64,000 nucleotides of DNA from Panorpa germanica (taxonomy: Eukaryota; Arthropoda; Insecta; Mecoptera; Panorpidae): positions 99,264 through 163,263 of the forward strand of contig CAVMBN010000211.1 of NCBI GenBank assembly GCA_963678705.1, in the 5' to 3' direction. Both the position numbers and the translations under genes were made by a program. The notes beneath the pieces are model-generated. The model was not told the DNA's origin and searched no databases. It worked only from the letters and a program-made list of their open reading frames with translations. Every line of letters begins with the position of its first letter. Position 1 is the stretch's first letter. Of the stretch, positions 11,339-22,735 are shown one piece after another.

Positions 11339-11462
11339 ATATATAAAAAATAAAAAACCTAATATACATATATCAACCTGTATTTTATTCACTTGACTAT
11401 TCACTTGAATGACCCCTAAGAGATAGTCTTATAAGCCATTTGTTCTTAAAATATATTTTTAC

Positions 11463-11603
11463 CTCGCCAATTCCAATTCCTCTGGAAGGGGTCTTCGCCA
11501 GAGTGTCATAGCTTTCTCCACGGTCATCCCTGCATCCTTTGGGTTGGTTCAAATCAATATCAGCATCAAACATCAAACATGTAATAGTCCCCAGAACGAA
11601 TAG
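11463..11603 (-). CDS. Piezo-like exon with SGDYYMF motif, carrying a 7-bp duplication
   Basis: A minus-strand exon with an acceptor (TTTTTTCGCCAG) above 11603 and a donor (GTAAAA) below 11463. Joined in phase to the exon at 13402-13574, it reads AIRSGDYYMFD. The RSGDY-(F/Y)-(M/L)-F motif follows the beam helix in Piezo channels. Directly after it a tandem duplication of TGTTTGA shifts the frame into a stop. Skipping one repeat gives an open frame to the donor (DADIDLNQPKG, then RGIGIGE). So this is either a frameshift allele or assembly error in a working gene, or a decaying gene. The Piezo assignment rests on the motif and on the neighbouring beam-like exon. Confidence 0.65.
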
Positions 11604-11861
11604 CTGGCGAAAAAATTTTTATTTAGTTTAGAAATTAGCAAAGTTGGCAACGTTTAGAACAAAATCTTTAACAAATTTCATAAATATACAATGGAGGAAA
11701 AGCATGCTCATGTCGATCGTCTAGTTTATTACCGAGACAACTACGAAAAATATGTAAAAGTCTGCTCTATATCTGATTCAAGCAAACTCATAAATGCAAA
11801 AAAACAAAATTTTAAGACAGATGAACGAGATGTCACACTAATGAACGGGACAGGACAAAAC

Positions 11862-12452
11862 TGTACTATATATTGATAAAGTTGTTTACTAGAACCTCAA
11901 ATGTCCAATTATTTTTTAATAATTCCTTATATGTTAAGAGATATTAACAATTAAAAAAGTCATTTTGTCTCTTTAATTATTAAAGGGATTCAACGTTGTA
12001 CACATTCCAAGTGCATGTGACATCACAACCGCTGCCAACCTTACAGCTCATAAATCTCTGCTATATGTATTTATATATCAAAATATCAAATATTATTTAC
12101 AGCTATTTCAAGGAACAATAAAATTTCAATATTATGTCTGCCTTAGCAGGGTTAAATAAAATACAAACTTATTCTTCTTTGTCTTGACTTGATTATGTCG
12201 ACTACCAACAGGTACAAAACATTATCACAGCAGTGACCTACTCAACAAATAACTGACCTTAAAATGCACGTCATACAAATATGGCAGACCATTTCTAGCG
12301 CTAAAACTACAATGCAAACTTTTAATTGCTATATCTCCGTCAACATTTAGATATTTAATAAAATAGACACGCCAATACACATTTATTAACATCAATTTCA
12401 ATCAACAATTGAAAAATCGACCACTTAAAAAATGAGGACACAAGCCCATTCC
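11862..12452 (+). repeat. Interspersed repeat R1, copy b
   Basis: It carries the whole R1 body and a right terminus GAGGACACAAGCCCATT. The left terminus is missing. An ORF at 11691-11876 overlaps its edge but has no recognisable content. Confidence 0.75.
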
Positions 12453-12792
12453 AATACATGATACGTCACATCCGACGTTTTGCCATCTCTTTTATACTAC
12501 ATAGACGCATACGAGTGTGTGTGTGTGATACATTATTTACTACTAACAGCTGATTGTGTATACCATAAAGTTATATAACGAAGGTTGCCAATAAGGAACA
12601 ATGAGCTCAATTACTTATTAAATTATTTAAAAAAAAAAAATTGACTTTAAAAAATAGTTCATAAAGGCATTTATGCTGACGCTAGACTACTATGACTTCG
12701 GGTTCGATTCCAGTTGATTGTTATCTACTGAAATTGATTATGTACATGCATAATCGTAAAGCTATTAGGCAGCGGTGTAGTTCACATAACGC

Positions 12793-13370
12793 GGAGTGAC
12801 ATAAACATGCGACATCCAACATTTATATATTTTTCATTCATAAGTTGACATTATTTAGACATGAGTGTACTAAATGTGTTGTACTTTTAACGTACAGACT
12901 AGTGCGACACTAATAAAACCCCTACTTTTGCTATTTTTAAAAATTATAGGTAGTATTTTTATGAAACAAAAATGTTTTATTCCTAAGTCGGAACATCTAA
13001 AGAAATTACTGTTTTGAATGTGATCTCGAACAAAATGATCGAGTACCTACTTAGTTTCCTGTATAATTTCATTGTACCTTGACGTTTTTTTTAGTTGTGT
13101 TTAGTAAATAAATAAAAATAATCAAAAATGAAGTTTAAATGGACAAATGAAATAGACCTAAACAATAAATCACGAGTCAGCACAGACCTTGTTAAATAAC
13201 TGAGTGTTATTACTTTTCTTTCTCTAAGCATATTTTTTTCTAAGGCACGTTGTAGGAATTTGGTCGAAATATAAAAGCTTCCGACGTATTAAGTTTCTTC
13301 TCGCACTAGTGTGGATGTGTTGTGCAACTTCTTGCTATAAATGTTGGATGTCGCTTGTTTAAGTAACACC
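12793..13370. mobile_element. Non-autonomous TIR element (578 bp)
   Basis: The termini are inverted repeats of about 33 bp with four mismatches (12794-12826 against 13337-13369), sharing GCGACATCCAACATTTAT. The inside is AT-rich without an ORF. No clear target duplication is visible, so the superfamily is unassigned. Confidence 0.55.
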
Positions 13371-13401
13371 AATGTGTACCATACTTAAAAAATCAAATTA
13401 C

Positions 13402-13574
13402 CTGTAAAATGAGTTTCGTTTCGTTTCATCTCAAGAAACGAGGAGGCGCGCAGCTTCAACTGCGCTGTTCGGATCCTGTCCATCTTCTGTCTAATTTTCT
13501 CCATAATTCGTCGTTCTTCTTCTTCCTGTATCGTTATCTCCTTGTATATAATTTCGTCTTTTAGATCAGCTCCT
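13402..13574 (-). CDS. Piezo-like exon, beam helix
   Basis: A minus-strand exon of 173 nt with a strong acceptor (TATATTTTCAG) above 13574 and a donor (GTAATT) below 13402. It encodes 57 residues of charged helix (DEIIYKEITIQEEEERRIM, then EKIRQKMDRIRTAQLK). This matches in style and position the long beam helix of Piezo mechanosensitive channels, where a QExxRxxMERIRxxQ pattern precedes the SGDY motif. The next exon (11463-11603) begins with exactly that motif in the correct phase. It is a plasma-membrane mechanically gated cation channel if functional. Upstream exons should lie above 13.6 kb, but I could not identify them among the repeats. Confidence 0.7.
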
Positions 13575-13605
13575 CTGAAAATATATTTATGGTTTGTTAT
13601 ATCTC

Positions 13606-14150
13606 AAATGGGATTGTGTCCTATGTATTAATTTCTGTAAAAGTGTACTATATGTTGATAAAGTGGGTTACTAGAACCTCAAATGTTCAACTATGCTTGC
13701 TATGAGATGCTATCTCGATTATACAATAGAGCTTAAAAGAGATAGCATATTCATGACAGAACTCTGACAAGTTTACAGGTTACCAACCTTACTGCTCATA
13801 AATCTCTGCTATATGTATTTATATATCAAAATATCAAATATTATTTACAGCTGTTTCGAGGAACAATAAAGTATAATATTATGTCTGTCATAACAAGGTT
13901 AAATAAAATAAAAACTTATTATTCTTTGATTTGATTTGATTATTTGACTACCAACATCTACAGAACATTACCACAGCACTGACCTACTCAACAAATAACT
14001 GACGTTAAAATGCATAAATCCATATAAATGACCGAATCTTTAACCGAAGCGTTAAAACTACAATTCAAATATTTAATTGTTATATCTCCGTCAGATATTA
14101 ATTCTCCTTAAGTTATTTAATAAAATAGACACGCCAATATACATCTATTT
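13606..14150 (+). repeat. Interspersed repeat R1, copy c
   Basis: It has a left terminus AAATGGGATTGTGTCC and the R1 body. The right part merges into the duplicated zinc-finger unit that starts near 14160. Confidence 0.7.
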
Positions 14151-14159
14151 CTATTAATT

Positions 14160-15860
14160 TAATTAGTAATTATTTAAACCTTATTTAACTTTTCTAAGAG
14201 TTAAACCAACCACAGAGATAATGAAATACAAAGTGAACGTAATTGCATTCCAGTTGCTAATTTATTTAACGTCATCAACTCTACACAATTCAATCAGTTT
14301 GTTTCTTTTGCTGAATAGAAGTAACATCTGTATTATTGTCTATTATTAAAAAACAAGTTGTGTTCTTGTTATTTATATACTTTTATATTAAATAAAGTTT
14401 CACAAAAATAAAATTAGTTAAAATAAGGAAAATTAAGGTTTTAAGATATATGGTTCAATATTCAATTTATTTTGTTGATCGTTTTGTTTTGAATCTCATA
14501 AAAAAAGTTACTGCGCACTTTTGTATATTTTCTACCGCTTTTATTATTGTTAAAACGTGGTAAAATCGATACTCAATATTTATTATTCCACTGTTTCTTT
14601 AAAAATAGAGTAATTAATTGGTTCAGTGGCACCATTTGTGTTGATTCTTATAACCTCGTGGTTAAAGTTGAAATTTCAATTTTGAGGTTATAAACTAGAT
14701 GACATTGTTCCATATATAAAAAGCGTCGTCTTTCTTATTTATTTGTTAACTTTAACCATTAATATTGTCTATTTTTAATAAAAATGGTGTAATGTCTATT
14801 ACGTGGTGATTTGTACATATTTTGAGTGTAAAACCAACGCCGTAAAACTTGAGAAACTGCAGTAGTTTTTTTTTATAAGAATCAAAAACAAAAGGTGTGG
14901 CTATATCGAATAATTATCAGATATTATACTTCTATAATGGTGTTAAATATTAAATAATTTATATTTTCTTATTATTTATAGAGTACTTGAACAAAATGTA
15001 TTACGATAACAATATGGAGTCCGATGTTGCTGACATGGGTGGTGATGAAACTGCGCACAATTCTAATGAATTACCATCTCTGGCTCAATTGTCAACGTTA
15101 ATGCACCAGGACATTGCACAGCAAAGTGCACAAAACAACATAGCGGGTCGGGAGGTTCTCTGCGATTCCTTTAATAGAATGACCTTAGACCCCAACAATC
15201 TTACGCAGTCGCAAAGTTTTGAAGCATTGCCCAATCTTATCCAAAATTTAAATATTAAAACTGTCCAGCAAAATGTTAATAACACTGATACACAAACCTT
15301 TGGGAATCCGTCTTCGCGTATACAATGTAACAAGACGTTTACATCAAAAGAAATAAATAAGCTTCTAGGTTTACGTCGTATACCAAGACACATGGGTGGT
15401 AGGAAGCAGTGCTCTGATTGTAATATAAGTTTTGCGAATAAAACTTTGTTAGACCGACACATAGAAACTTATCATAGGAAACCGATCGAATTTAAGTGTC
15501 CTATGTGTTCAAAGTCTTATAGGAGAATACAATATTTGGAGATACATATGAAGTTACAACATAAAAACATAAAAAAGGTTAAAAAACTAAGTAACTTAGT
15601 ATTCCTTCTAGACATTAATAAAAATTAAAGTGTACTTATAATATTAATAATAATAAATTTATTTCAATTTTAAAATGATTGTTTTTAATTTAGTTTTTAA
15701 AAAGGGACATGTAAGTATTCATGTGACATGATTAAGTGAATATTTTAAACGATTCTAAGACACGAAATAAAAAATTTGTAAAGTTATTAAGACTGAATTT
15801 ATTTATAAACATTTGTAATATATAATTTATTGAAAAAGTACGTGTTATTTAAAGTATAGA
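14160..15860 (+). repeat. Segmental duplication unit Z, copy 1
   Basis: It shares its whole length with 17855-19365 and its first 700 bp with 21744-22455. The unit has an upstream region (TTTAAACCTTATTTAACTTT onwards), a TATATAAAAAG box near 14714, the coding exon and a 3' flank (AAAAGGGACATGTAAGTATT). Confidence 0.85.
14987..15628 (+). CDS. Small C2H2 zinc-finger protein (213 aa)
   Basis: The start ATG at 14987-14989 is 12 bases past a likely 3' splice site (TTATTATTTATAG), so an upstream non-coding exon is probable. A TATA-like box (TATATAAAAAG) lies near 14714. The first 120 residues are Asn/Gln/Ser-rich and acidic without a known domain. Two C2H2 fingers follow near residues 144-166 (CSDCNISFANKTLLDRHIE) and 172-194 (CPMCSKSYRRIQYLEIHMKL). 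The tail is basic. With only two fingers it is probably a weak DNA-binding or a protein-interaction factor in the nucleus. A paralogue at 18638 shares the fingers but lacks about 45 N-terminal residues. Nothing in it is obviously broken. Confidence 0.75.
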   Translation: MNKMYYDNNMESDVADMGGDETAHNSNELPSLAQLSTLMHQDIAQQSAQNNIAGREVLCDSFNRMTLDPNNLTQSQSFEALPNLIQNLNIKTVQQNVNNTDTQTFGNPSSRIQCNKTFTSKEINKLLGLRRIPRHMGGRKQCSDCNISFANKTLLDRHIETYHRKPIEFKCPMCSKSYRRIQYLEIHMKLQHKNIKKVKKLSNLVFLLDINKN

Positions 15861-17263
15861 TATAAAATGGTGATTCTTAGAAAAAAAAGTAACAATTTTT
15901 GAAGCTAATTAATTTTATGATTTTCAACTTTTGCCTAATCTATTTTTAAGATAAAACTTATCGTTTACCGGAAAAATGGGAAAAACTATTTTTATTGACT
16001 TTTGAACTTGAATTACGTTTTATACAGATATGCGATCGGTTAGTATTTTTAGTATTTTATTTGTAATAATGTCCTTAAGGTCTGTTCCAACTTTCAGCTC
16101 TATGCGAAATATAGCTTATTCAAATGTTTATTTTGACCGGGCCATAATATCACTAATAATTCAAGCTGCATTACAATCGAATACAATGAATACAGTTAAT
16201 TTGATGGGGAGCTCTGGAATGCCTTAAATACGAAATACTATCTACACAGGTTCGTTTTGTTATTTGTTTGTATTTTTTAGAAATGTATTTTATGTATTGG
16301 CTCATGCAAACATTTTACACAGAAACGGCTACAACTAGGGCATCTACAACATCTTCATCGTCAATACGGAATATTAATGCTGCAGGTGTATTTGTTTGTG
16401 TTTGACATAACTAAAGTTAAACAACAATTATCTGTATTACTGTAAATGCTAAACTATATTATGTAAAACCAGAAAGTTGAAATATCTGGAATGAAAATGA
16501 AATGCATAAATGGTTGGGTTGATTCAACTTTCTGAATATTTTAAGATCTTTAAATCAAGATCCTATCAAATTGGAGGTCGCTACATTATGTCCTTGTGCA
16601 ATAAGTTCATTAGTTCCTTAAAAGTATGTCTAATTCATAAATTAACAACATATACTAAAACATCAAATTGTTCAGATGATAAAAATGATTTATTGTATAT
16701 TTTAAAGGAATTCATTCTGGGAGATAAAAGTACTATATTATAAGTCTTTGGAAAAAGTGTTACTAGAATTAAATACAACTGCATACAACTTTGCAGATTT
16801 AAAATTAATGAGGAAGATTTCACTACTCATTTCGAGAAGTTAGGATATGTAGCCTATGTGACAGGTCTTATTGTGAACCCTATCCATCTATATATATATA
16901 ATTTAATATTTTCATTAACATTAATTTTTGCAAAAGTCATTAATCCAAATAGCTAATGTTCTAGCAACAATTATATCTTTAACTAATTTTGAACGCTTTA
17001 AGCAATTTAAATTAACTTTAATTTATAATCAAATTTATTTGCAGTTTCATCTAAATATTTTAGAATTTGCTGCTTTTTCAACAAATTGGATTAACTCTTC
17101 AGATGGATATGTTAATGATTAATTATAAATATAGATTATAATATAGAAACTGTAAAATTTAGTAATAAAATTATAAAATGTTAAATTGTATTATGGTATA
17201 AAAATGTATTTGTATAGAATGGATAGATTATTAAATTTATTTTATTTTTATTTCAACTTCACA
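15861..17263. other. AT-rich stretch without a recognised gene
   Basis: Only short, low-complexity ORFs occur here (16030-16227, 16510-16743, 16928-17122), with no domain or motif I recognise. It is probably decayed repeat sequence. Confidence 0.5.
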
Positions 17264-17520
17264 ATGGGCTCTTGTCCTCATTTTTTAGTGGTCGATTTTT
17301 AAATTATTGATTGAAATTGATGTTATTAAATGTGTCTATTTTATTAAATATCTTAATATTAACGGAGATAGAGCAATTAAAAATTTAAATTGTAGTTTTA
17401 GCGCTAGAAATGGTCGGCCATATTTTTATGACGTGAAATGCACTTGAACGTCAGTTAATTGTTGAGTAGGTCAGTGCTGTGGCAATGTCCTGTAGCTGTT
17501 GATAGTCAAATAATCAAGTC
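17264..17520 (-). repeat. Interspersed repeat R1, copy d (inverted, partial)
   Basis: It starts AATGGGCTCTTGTCCTCATTTTT and holds the R1 block ending at the AAGTCAAATCAA junction. The rest of R1 is missing. Confidence 0.7.
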
Positions 17521-17845
17521 AAATCAACTTCTAAATTTTGAAATACGTTTGTATTATACAGCGTAATGCATATGCAAAATTTGAACTTTCTATCTTTTAC
17601 GAAATAAAAGTTATAGAGCAAAAAATAAAAAAAAAAATTTATTTTAGTTTTTTCAAATTTACGGGTTTCCAGGAAATTCAAGGAAAAATTTGAAGACGCC
17701 AAAAGACTTAGAATTTTTTTTCTCTACGAAATAGGAAATTTTCAAAAACATAGCCGGAGTCGTTTTCGTTTTACAATACGAATTTCAGCCAGATATAGGA
17801 ATATAAATATACATTAAAAACGTTATTATAATATAAAATTTTCAT
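17521..17845 (-). repeat. Helitron-like repeat R2, inverted 5' fragment
   Basis: It contains the R2 blocks in reverse (TTTACGGGTTTCCAGGAAATT, TCTCTACGAAATAGGAAATT). It is joined head-on to R1 copy d. Confidence 0.6.
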
Positions 17846-17854
17846 TTTTCGTGA

Positions 17855-19365
17855 TTTAGTGATTATTTAAACCTTATTTAACTTTTCTAAGAAATAAACC
17901 AACCATGAGATATTGAAATACATTCTGAATGTAAGCATTCCAGTACTGCCAACTTTATTTAAACATAACATGAACATTTCACGCAATTCAATCAGAATTC
18001 GTTGACCAAATTTTGGTCATTATTTGTTTTGCTGAATAGAAGTAACATCTGTATTATTGTCTATTAATAAAAAGGTTGTGTTCTTGTTATTAAATACTTT
18101 TATAATAAATAAAGTTTCACAAAAATAAAATCAGTTAAAATAAAGAAAGTTGAGGTTTTAAAATATATGGTAAATATTCAATATGTTTTGTTGATCGTTT
18201 TGTTTTGAATCTCATAAGAAAAGTTACTGCGCACATTTGTATATTTTCTACCGCTTTTATTATTGTTAAAACGTCGTAAAATCGATACGCAATATTCATT
18301 ATTCCACAGTTTGTTAAAAAATAGGGTAGTTATTTGGTTCAGTGGCACCATTTGTTTTGATTCTTATAACCTCATGGTTAAAGTTGAAATTTCAATTTTG
18401 AGGTTATAAACTAGATGACATTGTTCCATATATAACAGGCTACATATTTCACATTTATTTGTCAACTTTAATTGTTGTTATTGTGTATTTTTAATAAAGA
18501 GTGGTATAATGTCTATTACGTGGTGATTTAGAATCAAAACAAAAGGTGTGGCTATATCGAATAATCATTAGATATTATACTTCTGTAACAGTGTTAAATA
18601 TTAAATAATTTATATTTTCTTATTATTTATAGCGTACTTGAACAAAATGTATTACGATAACAATATAGAGTCCGATGTGGCTGCAATGACCTTGGACCCC
18701 AACAATCTTACGCAGTCGCAAAGTTTTGAAGCATTGCCCAATCTTATCCTAAAATCAAATATTACTATTGTCCAACAAAATGCTAATAACTCTGATCATA
18801 ACTTTGGGAATCCATCTTCGCGTATACAATGTAACAAGAAGTTTACATCACAACAATTAAATAAGAAGCTAGGTTTACGTCGTATATCAAGTCACATGCT
18901 TAGTAGGAAGCAGTGCTCTGTTTGTAATAAATGTTTTGCGAATGAATCTTTGTTAGACCGACACAAAGCAACTCATAATAGGAAATCGATCGAATTTAAG
19001 TGTTCTATGTGTTCAAAGTCTTTTAGGAGAATACAATATTTGGAGAGACATATTCAGTTACAACATAAAAACATAAAAAAGGTCAAAATACTAAGTGATT
19101 ACCTTGTATTCCTTCCAGACGATAATAAAAATTAAAGTGTACTTATAATATTAATAATAATAAAAATATGTTTATTTTAAAATGATTGTTTTTAATTTAG
19201 TTTTTAAAAAGGGACATGTAAGTATTCATGTGACATGATTAAGTGAATATTTTATACGATTCTAAGACACCAAATAAAAAATTTGTAAAGTTATTAAGAC
19301 TGAATACATTTGTAATATATAATTTAAACAAGAAGTACGTGTTATTTAAATTATAGATATAAAAT
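17855..19365 (+). repeat. Segmental duplication unit Z, copy 2
   Basis: It is collinear with 14160-15860, with small deletions in the promoter region and in the first part of the coding exon. Confidence 0.85.
18638..19135 (+). CDS. Small C2H2 zinc-finger protein (165 aa), paralogue
   Basis: It has the same start context and 3' splice site as the gene at 14987. An internal deletion after MNKMYYDNN removes about 45 residues of the N-terminal linker without breaking the frame. Two C2H2 fingers follow (CSVCNKCFANESLLDRHKAT and CSMCSKSFRRIQYLERHIQL). The second keeps all ligands and the first also has a canonical C-x2-C-x12-H-x4-H. Substitutions relative to the paralogue are spread through the fingers. 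Expression cannot be judged, but the promoter TATA is altered to TATATAACAGG. Confidence 0.72.
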   Translation: MNKMYYDNNIESDVAAMTLDPNNLTQSQSFEALPNLILKSNITIVQQNANNSDHNFGNPSSRIQCNKKFTSQQLNKKLGLRRISSHMLSRKQCSVCNKCFANESLLDRHKATHNRKSIEFKCSMCSKSFRRIQYLERHIQLQHKNIKKVKILSDYLVFLPDDNKN

Positions 19366-19394
19366 TAATCTGTTTTCTGGTAACATGGTAATTT

Positions 19395-19787
19395 TAACAA
19401 ACAATGGGGTTGTGTCTTATGTCTTAATTTCTATAAAACTGTATTATAATGTTCCAAGTGAAAAGTTATATTTTCATTTTGTTAAAGATAGAAAGTTAAA
19501 ATTTTGCATGCGGGCTAACTTTGGTAGCAAATTTGAAAATTAAAAAAAACAAAATCAGTGGCATTGTTATTTTATGAATTATTTTCACTTTTTGTTGTTA
19601 ATAACATTCGTAAAAAATTCATATAATCTATTGCGAATATTAAAAAAGATGCATGACATGTTTCTTCTTAAATATGGCCGACGTCTCTAGCACTAAAACA
19701 ACAATTAATATTTGCTATATCTATTTCTCCGTCAACATTCAGATTTTTAATAAAATAGAAATGCCAATATATATTTATTAACATTTA
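19395..19787 (+). repeat. R1 and R2 fragments
   Basis: A short R1 terminus (AATGGGGTTGTGTC, 19404) and an R2 5' piece (TATAATGTTCCAAGTG, 19444) are followed by an R1 body fragment (ATGGCCGACG near 19673). The Harbinger element interrupts this at 19788. Confidence 0.6.
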
Positions 19788-20297
19788 GGGCCTTATTCTG
19801 TACACTATTTCCACCGGTGAAAAAAAATCATCGCTGTAAAATGACGCCACAAAAGCGATGATTTTTTATTTGGTATTCTGTAAACAATTTCCATCGATTT
19901 TATTTTTGTCGCTGGAAAAAAATCGACCAAATTATAAGGTCGCCTTCAGAGGTGACTTTAAAATATTTCATCGCTGGATCTGGCTGTATCTTTGATAAGT
20001 GTCAAACATCTTTAATACAGAGTATTCAAGTGAAAGTGTATTTTATAAATATATGTTTATAAATGATTTCATATTTGCTGTAGTTGGAGGATTCTACAAA
20101 AAAAGTAGAAAAGAAGTTAGTATTTATATGTTTACATATGAATATATAAATATAAATATATCAGAAAGTGAGGTTATATTGTTTGTCAATTATTGCTTCA
20201 AGTGAATTAGGGTAAGTTAATTATTCTTCAAATTTATTGTTTTATAATTGGTAATTTTTAATGACAATACTTTATTATAAATCTTTATTTAGCTTCT

Positions 20298-20620
20298 ATG
20301 AAAAATTTGAAGTTGCTGGAGATCTTGGGAGTCATAGACTGCGTACACGTTAGAATTGTTTTGTCAATGGTTTACGATAAGGATTATTCTGCATTTGCTT
20401 ATCCTGGCAGTAATGTTAGCACAAAGTTTAAAGCTGTAAGTATATGCTTGGAGATAATAATTGATGTACAGTTGTTGCTTTATATTATAAATGAAGCACA
20501 TTATCATTATAGGTATGCGATTCAAATCTGATATTGTTGGCAGTGAAGGCAAGGTACCCAGGATCAATGCGTGACTATGGAATTTGGAATCTAAAAATTA
20601 TAATAGCATAGAATTTATAT
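20298..20620 (+). pseudogene. HARBI1-like transposase remnant
   Basis: It reads LLEILGVIDCVHVRI, which matches the first catalytic Asp block of PIF/Harbinger nucleases (IGxIDCTHVxI). YPGSNVSTKFKAVSICLEI follows, corresponding to the next conserved stretch, and then the frame decays. The second Asp and the Glu are absent. It is non-functional. Confidence 0.7.
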
Positions 20621-21130
20621 GCTTAATAAAGAATAAGATAGACACAAAACATAGCACATGGATGTTACCTTACATGTAATATTTTGCTTCAGCAAAATCT
20701 AGTAATATTTAATTATAATGAGTAAATTTTGTTATGTTAGATAACCTTTGACACATGTAACTGTGTTTAGCGGGTTCAATAATTACTTATTTTAATGAAA
20801 TGAATTTGTAAAATATATTTTAAGTAATTACAATATTTGTATTCCATATTTTAATATACTTTGTATAATATAATATAGTCAATATAAATGAACAACTCTG
20901 GTTATCTTTAGCAACACACTTCTAATTATTGTACTTCATATTCTAACATGTAAATGAATTGGCAATTAATACAGTACAAAGTATAATTCATATTTGTATA
21001 ATTTATTTAATTTAATGTTATGCTGTTAATTGCTTGAGAACTAAAATAAGAGTGAACCCTTACCACATTGAGACACAACAAAGAACCAAATTAAATAATT
21101 GCAAACTATGTAAGTAAAATAGATGAATAT

Positions 21131-21568
21131 TCAAACAATATAACATGTCTGGGGCTCTAAAATTAAAGATGCTTTTACTTCTTGGACATCAGCAGTGTTA
21201 CTTTCAGTATAGTTGCTGTAAGAGTATTGATGAGATTTCAATCCACTACAATTAAGCAATTCTGCTAATTCCTTCCACATATCTTTTAAATATGATGGAT
21301 TATAAGGAATACCTTTATTTTGTCTGAACTCCGGATGCTCAGATAAAAAATCAACATATAAATTATATTGTATATTTGAAGTTTTTACTTTTCTTGTAAA
21401 TTCCATATTTCTCGAAAAAATTTTGACAAGTGTACACCGTGTATTCGTACTTGTCAAGTGTTTGAATTTTAAAATATTTGAATATTTTGAATGTCGTGAT
21501 TGGTCAAATATTTTTAAAATTGATGAAAATGATGTGATGAAATTGAATACCAGTTTATACTCTTTCAC
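21131..21568 (-). pseudogene. MADF/Myb-SANT-like DNA-binding protein remnant of the Harbinger element
   Basis: The minus-strand frame of 145 codons has an internal Met near residue 55. After it comes YNLYVDFLSEHPEFRQNKG and then MWKELAELLN. This is the start of a MADF or Myb/SANT-like domain, as in the second protein of PIF/Harbinger elements. It runs into unrelated sequence after the first two helices, where an intron probably lies. The first 50 codons extend into the terminal region of the transposon and are unlikely to be coding. Confidence 0.5.
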
Positions 21569-21743
21569 CGCTGTATATTATAAGGGCGATGGAACATTTT
21601 GCATACAGAATACCACATTAGATATTTTAAATACAGCGACCTTATTCTATCGATGAAAAAATTAAATATTTCCACCGCTGAAATAATAAGGTCGATTTTT
21701 TGAAAAGATACAGAATAAGGCCCTTAATTCTATTTATTTATTT

Positions 21744-22455
21744 AGTGATTATTTAAACCATATTTAACTTTTCTAAGAGTTAAACCAACCACAGAGATAT
21801 TGATATACAAAGTGAATGTAATTGCATTCCAGTGGCTTCCTTATTTAAACGTCATGAAAACTCTACGCTATTCGATCAGTTTGTTTGTTTAGCTGAATAG
21901 AAGTAACAAGTTGTGTTCTTGTTATTAATATACTTTTATAATAAATAAAGTTTTACAAAAATAAAATCAATTAAAATTAAGGTTTTAAGATATATGGTAA
22001 ATATTCAATTTGTTTTGTTGATCGTTTTGTTTTGAATTTCATAAAAAAAGCTACTGCACACTTTTGTATACTTCTACCGCTTTTATTATTGTTAAAACGA
22101 CGTAAAATCGATATGCAATATTCATTATTCCACAGTTTCTTTAAAAATAGAGTAATTATTGTGGTTCAGTGGCACCATTTGTTTTTATTCTTATAACCTC
22201 ATGGTTAAAGTTGAAATTTCAATTTTGAGGTTATAAACTAGATGACATTGTTTCATATATAAGAAGCGTTATATTTCACATTTATTTGTTAACTTTAACC
22301 ATTAATATTGTCTATTTTTAATTAAAAATGGTGTAATGTCTATTACGTAGTGCTTTGTACATATTTTGAGTGTAAAACCAACGCTGTAAAACTTGAGAAA
22401 CTCCAGTAGTTTTTTTTATAAGAATCAAAAACAAAAGGTGTGGCTATATCAAATA
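21744..22455 (+). repeat. Segmental duplication unit Z, copy 3 (promoter part only)
   Basis: It carries the upstream region of unit Z, including the TATATAAGAAGCG box near 22256. It is cut at GTGGCTATATCAAATAATCAT by an R1 copy. The zinc-finger exon is lost. Confidence 0.8.
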
Positions 22456-22735
22456 ATCATCTGCTGAGGCAGACATAATATTGAAATTTGATTGTTCCTT
22501 GAAACAGCTGTAAATAATATTTGATATTTTGATATATAAATGTTGGTAACCTTACACATGGATTGTGATGTCACATGCATTTGGAATGTGTACAACGTTG
22601 AATCCCTTTAATAATTAAAGAGACAAAATGACAAATCTCCTAACATATAATGAGTTATTAAAATATAATTGAACATTTGAGGTTCTAGTAGCTCACTTTA
22701 TCAATATATAGTACACTTTTATAGAAATTATTGGT
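22456..22735 (-). repeat. Interspersed repeat R1, copy e (inverted, partial)
   Basis: The R1 block is in reverse, from the GAGGCAGACATAATATTG junction to TATATAGTACACTTTTATAG. Confidence 0.75.

Larger units (their letters stand above)
4606..11342 (+). mobile_element. Errantivirus-like (Gypsy/Metaviridae) LTR element, copy 1, pol-deleted and decayed
   Basis: A full insertion bounded by an ATAT target duplication (4606-4609 and 11339-11342). The 5' LTR is 4610-4953 and the 3' LTR is 11053-11338. The primer-binding site TGGCGCAGTCG matches the serine-tRNA type used by 17.6/297-like elements, and a purine tract AGAGGGGAGG sits before the 3' LTR. Gene order is a short leader exon, gag, integrase remnants, env. 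Protease, reverse transcriptase and RNase H are absent: only about 1 kb separates the gag end from the integrase zinc-binding region. Gag carries nonsense mutations and env a frameshift. The LTRs differ in length because the 5' one has one extra 58-bp internal repeat. It is the same lineage as the younger copy at 35358-42412. Confidence 0.93.
19785..21726 (+). mobile_element. PIF/Harbinger DNA transposon, decayed (1936 bp)
   Basis: The termini GGGCCTTATTCTGTA (19788) and TACAGAATAAGGCCC (to 21723) are flanked by TTA target duplications (19785-19787 and 21724-21726). Subterminal repeats include two TATTCTGTA and several CATCGCTG motifs. It holds convergent remnants of a HARBI1-like nuclease and a MADF/Myb-like protein. 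It shares its ends with the 159-bp MITE at 62993-63151. Confidence 0.85.

Noticed and set aside
16030-17122. Three short plus-strand ORFs
   Set aside because: Low-complexity, AT-driven composition with no motif, no splice context and no paralogue in the window.
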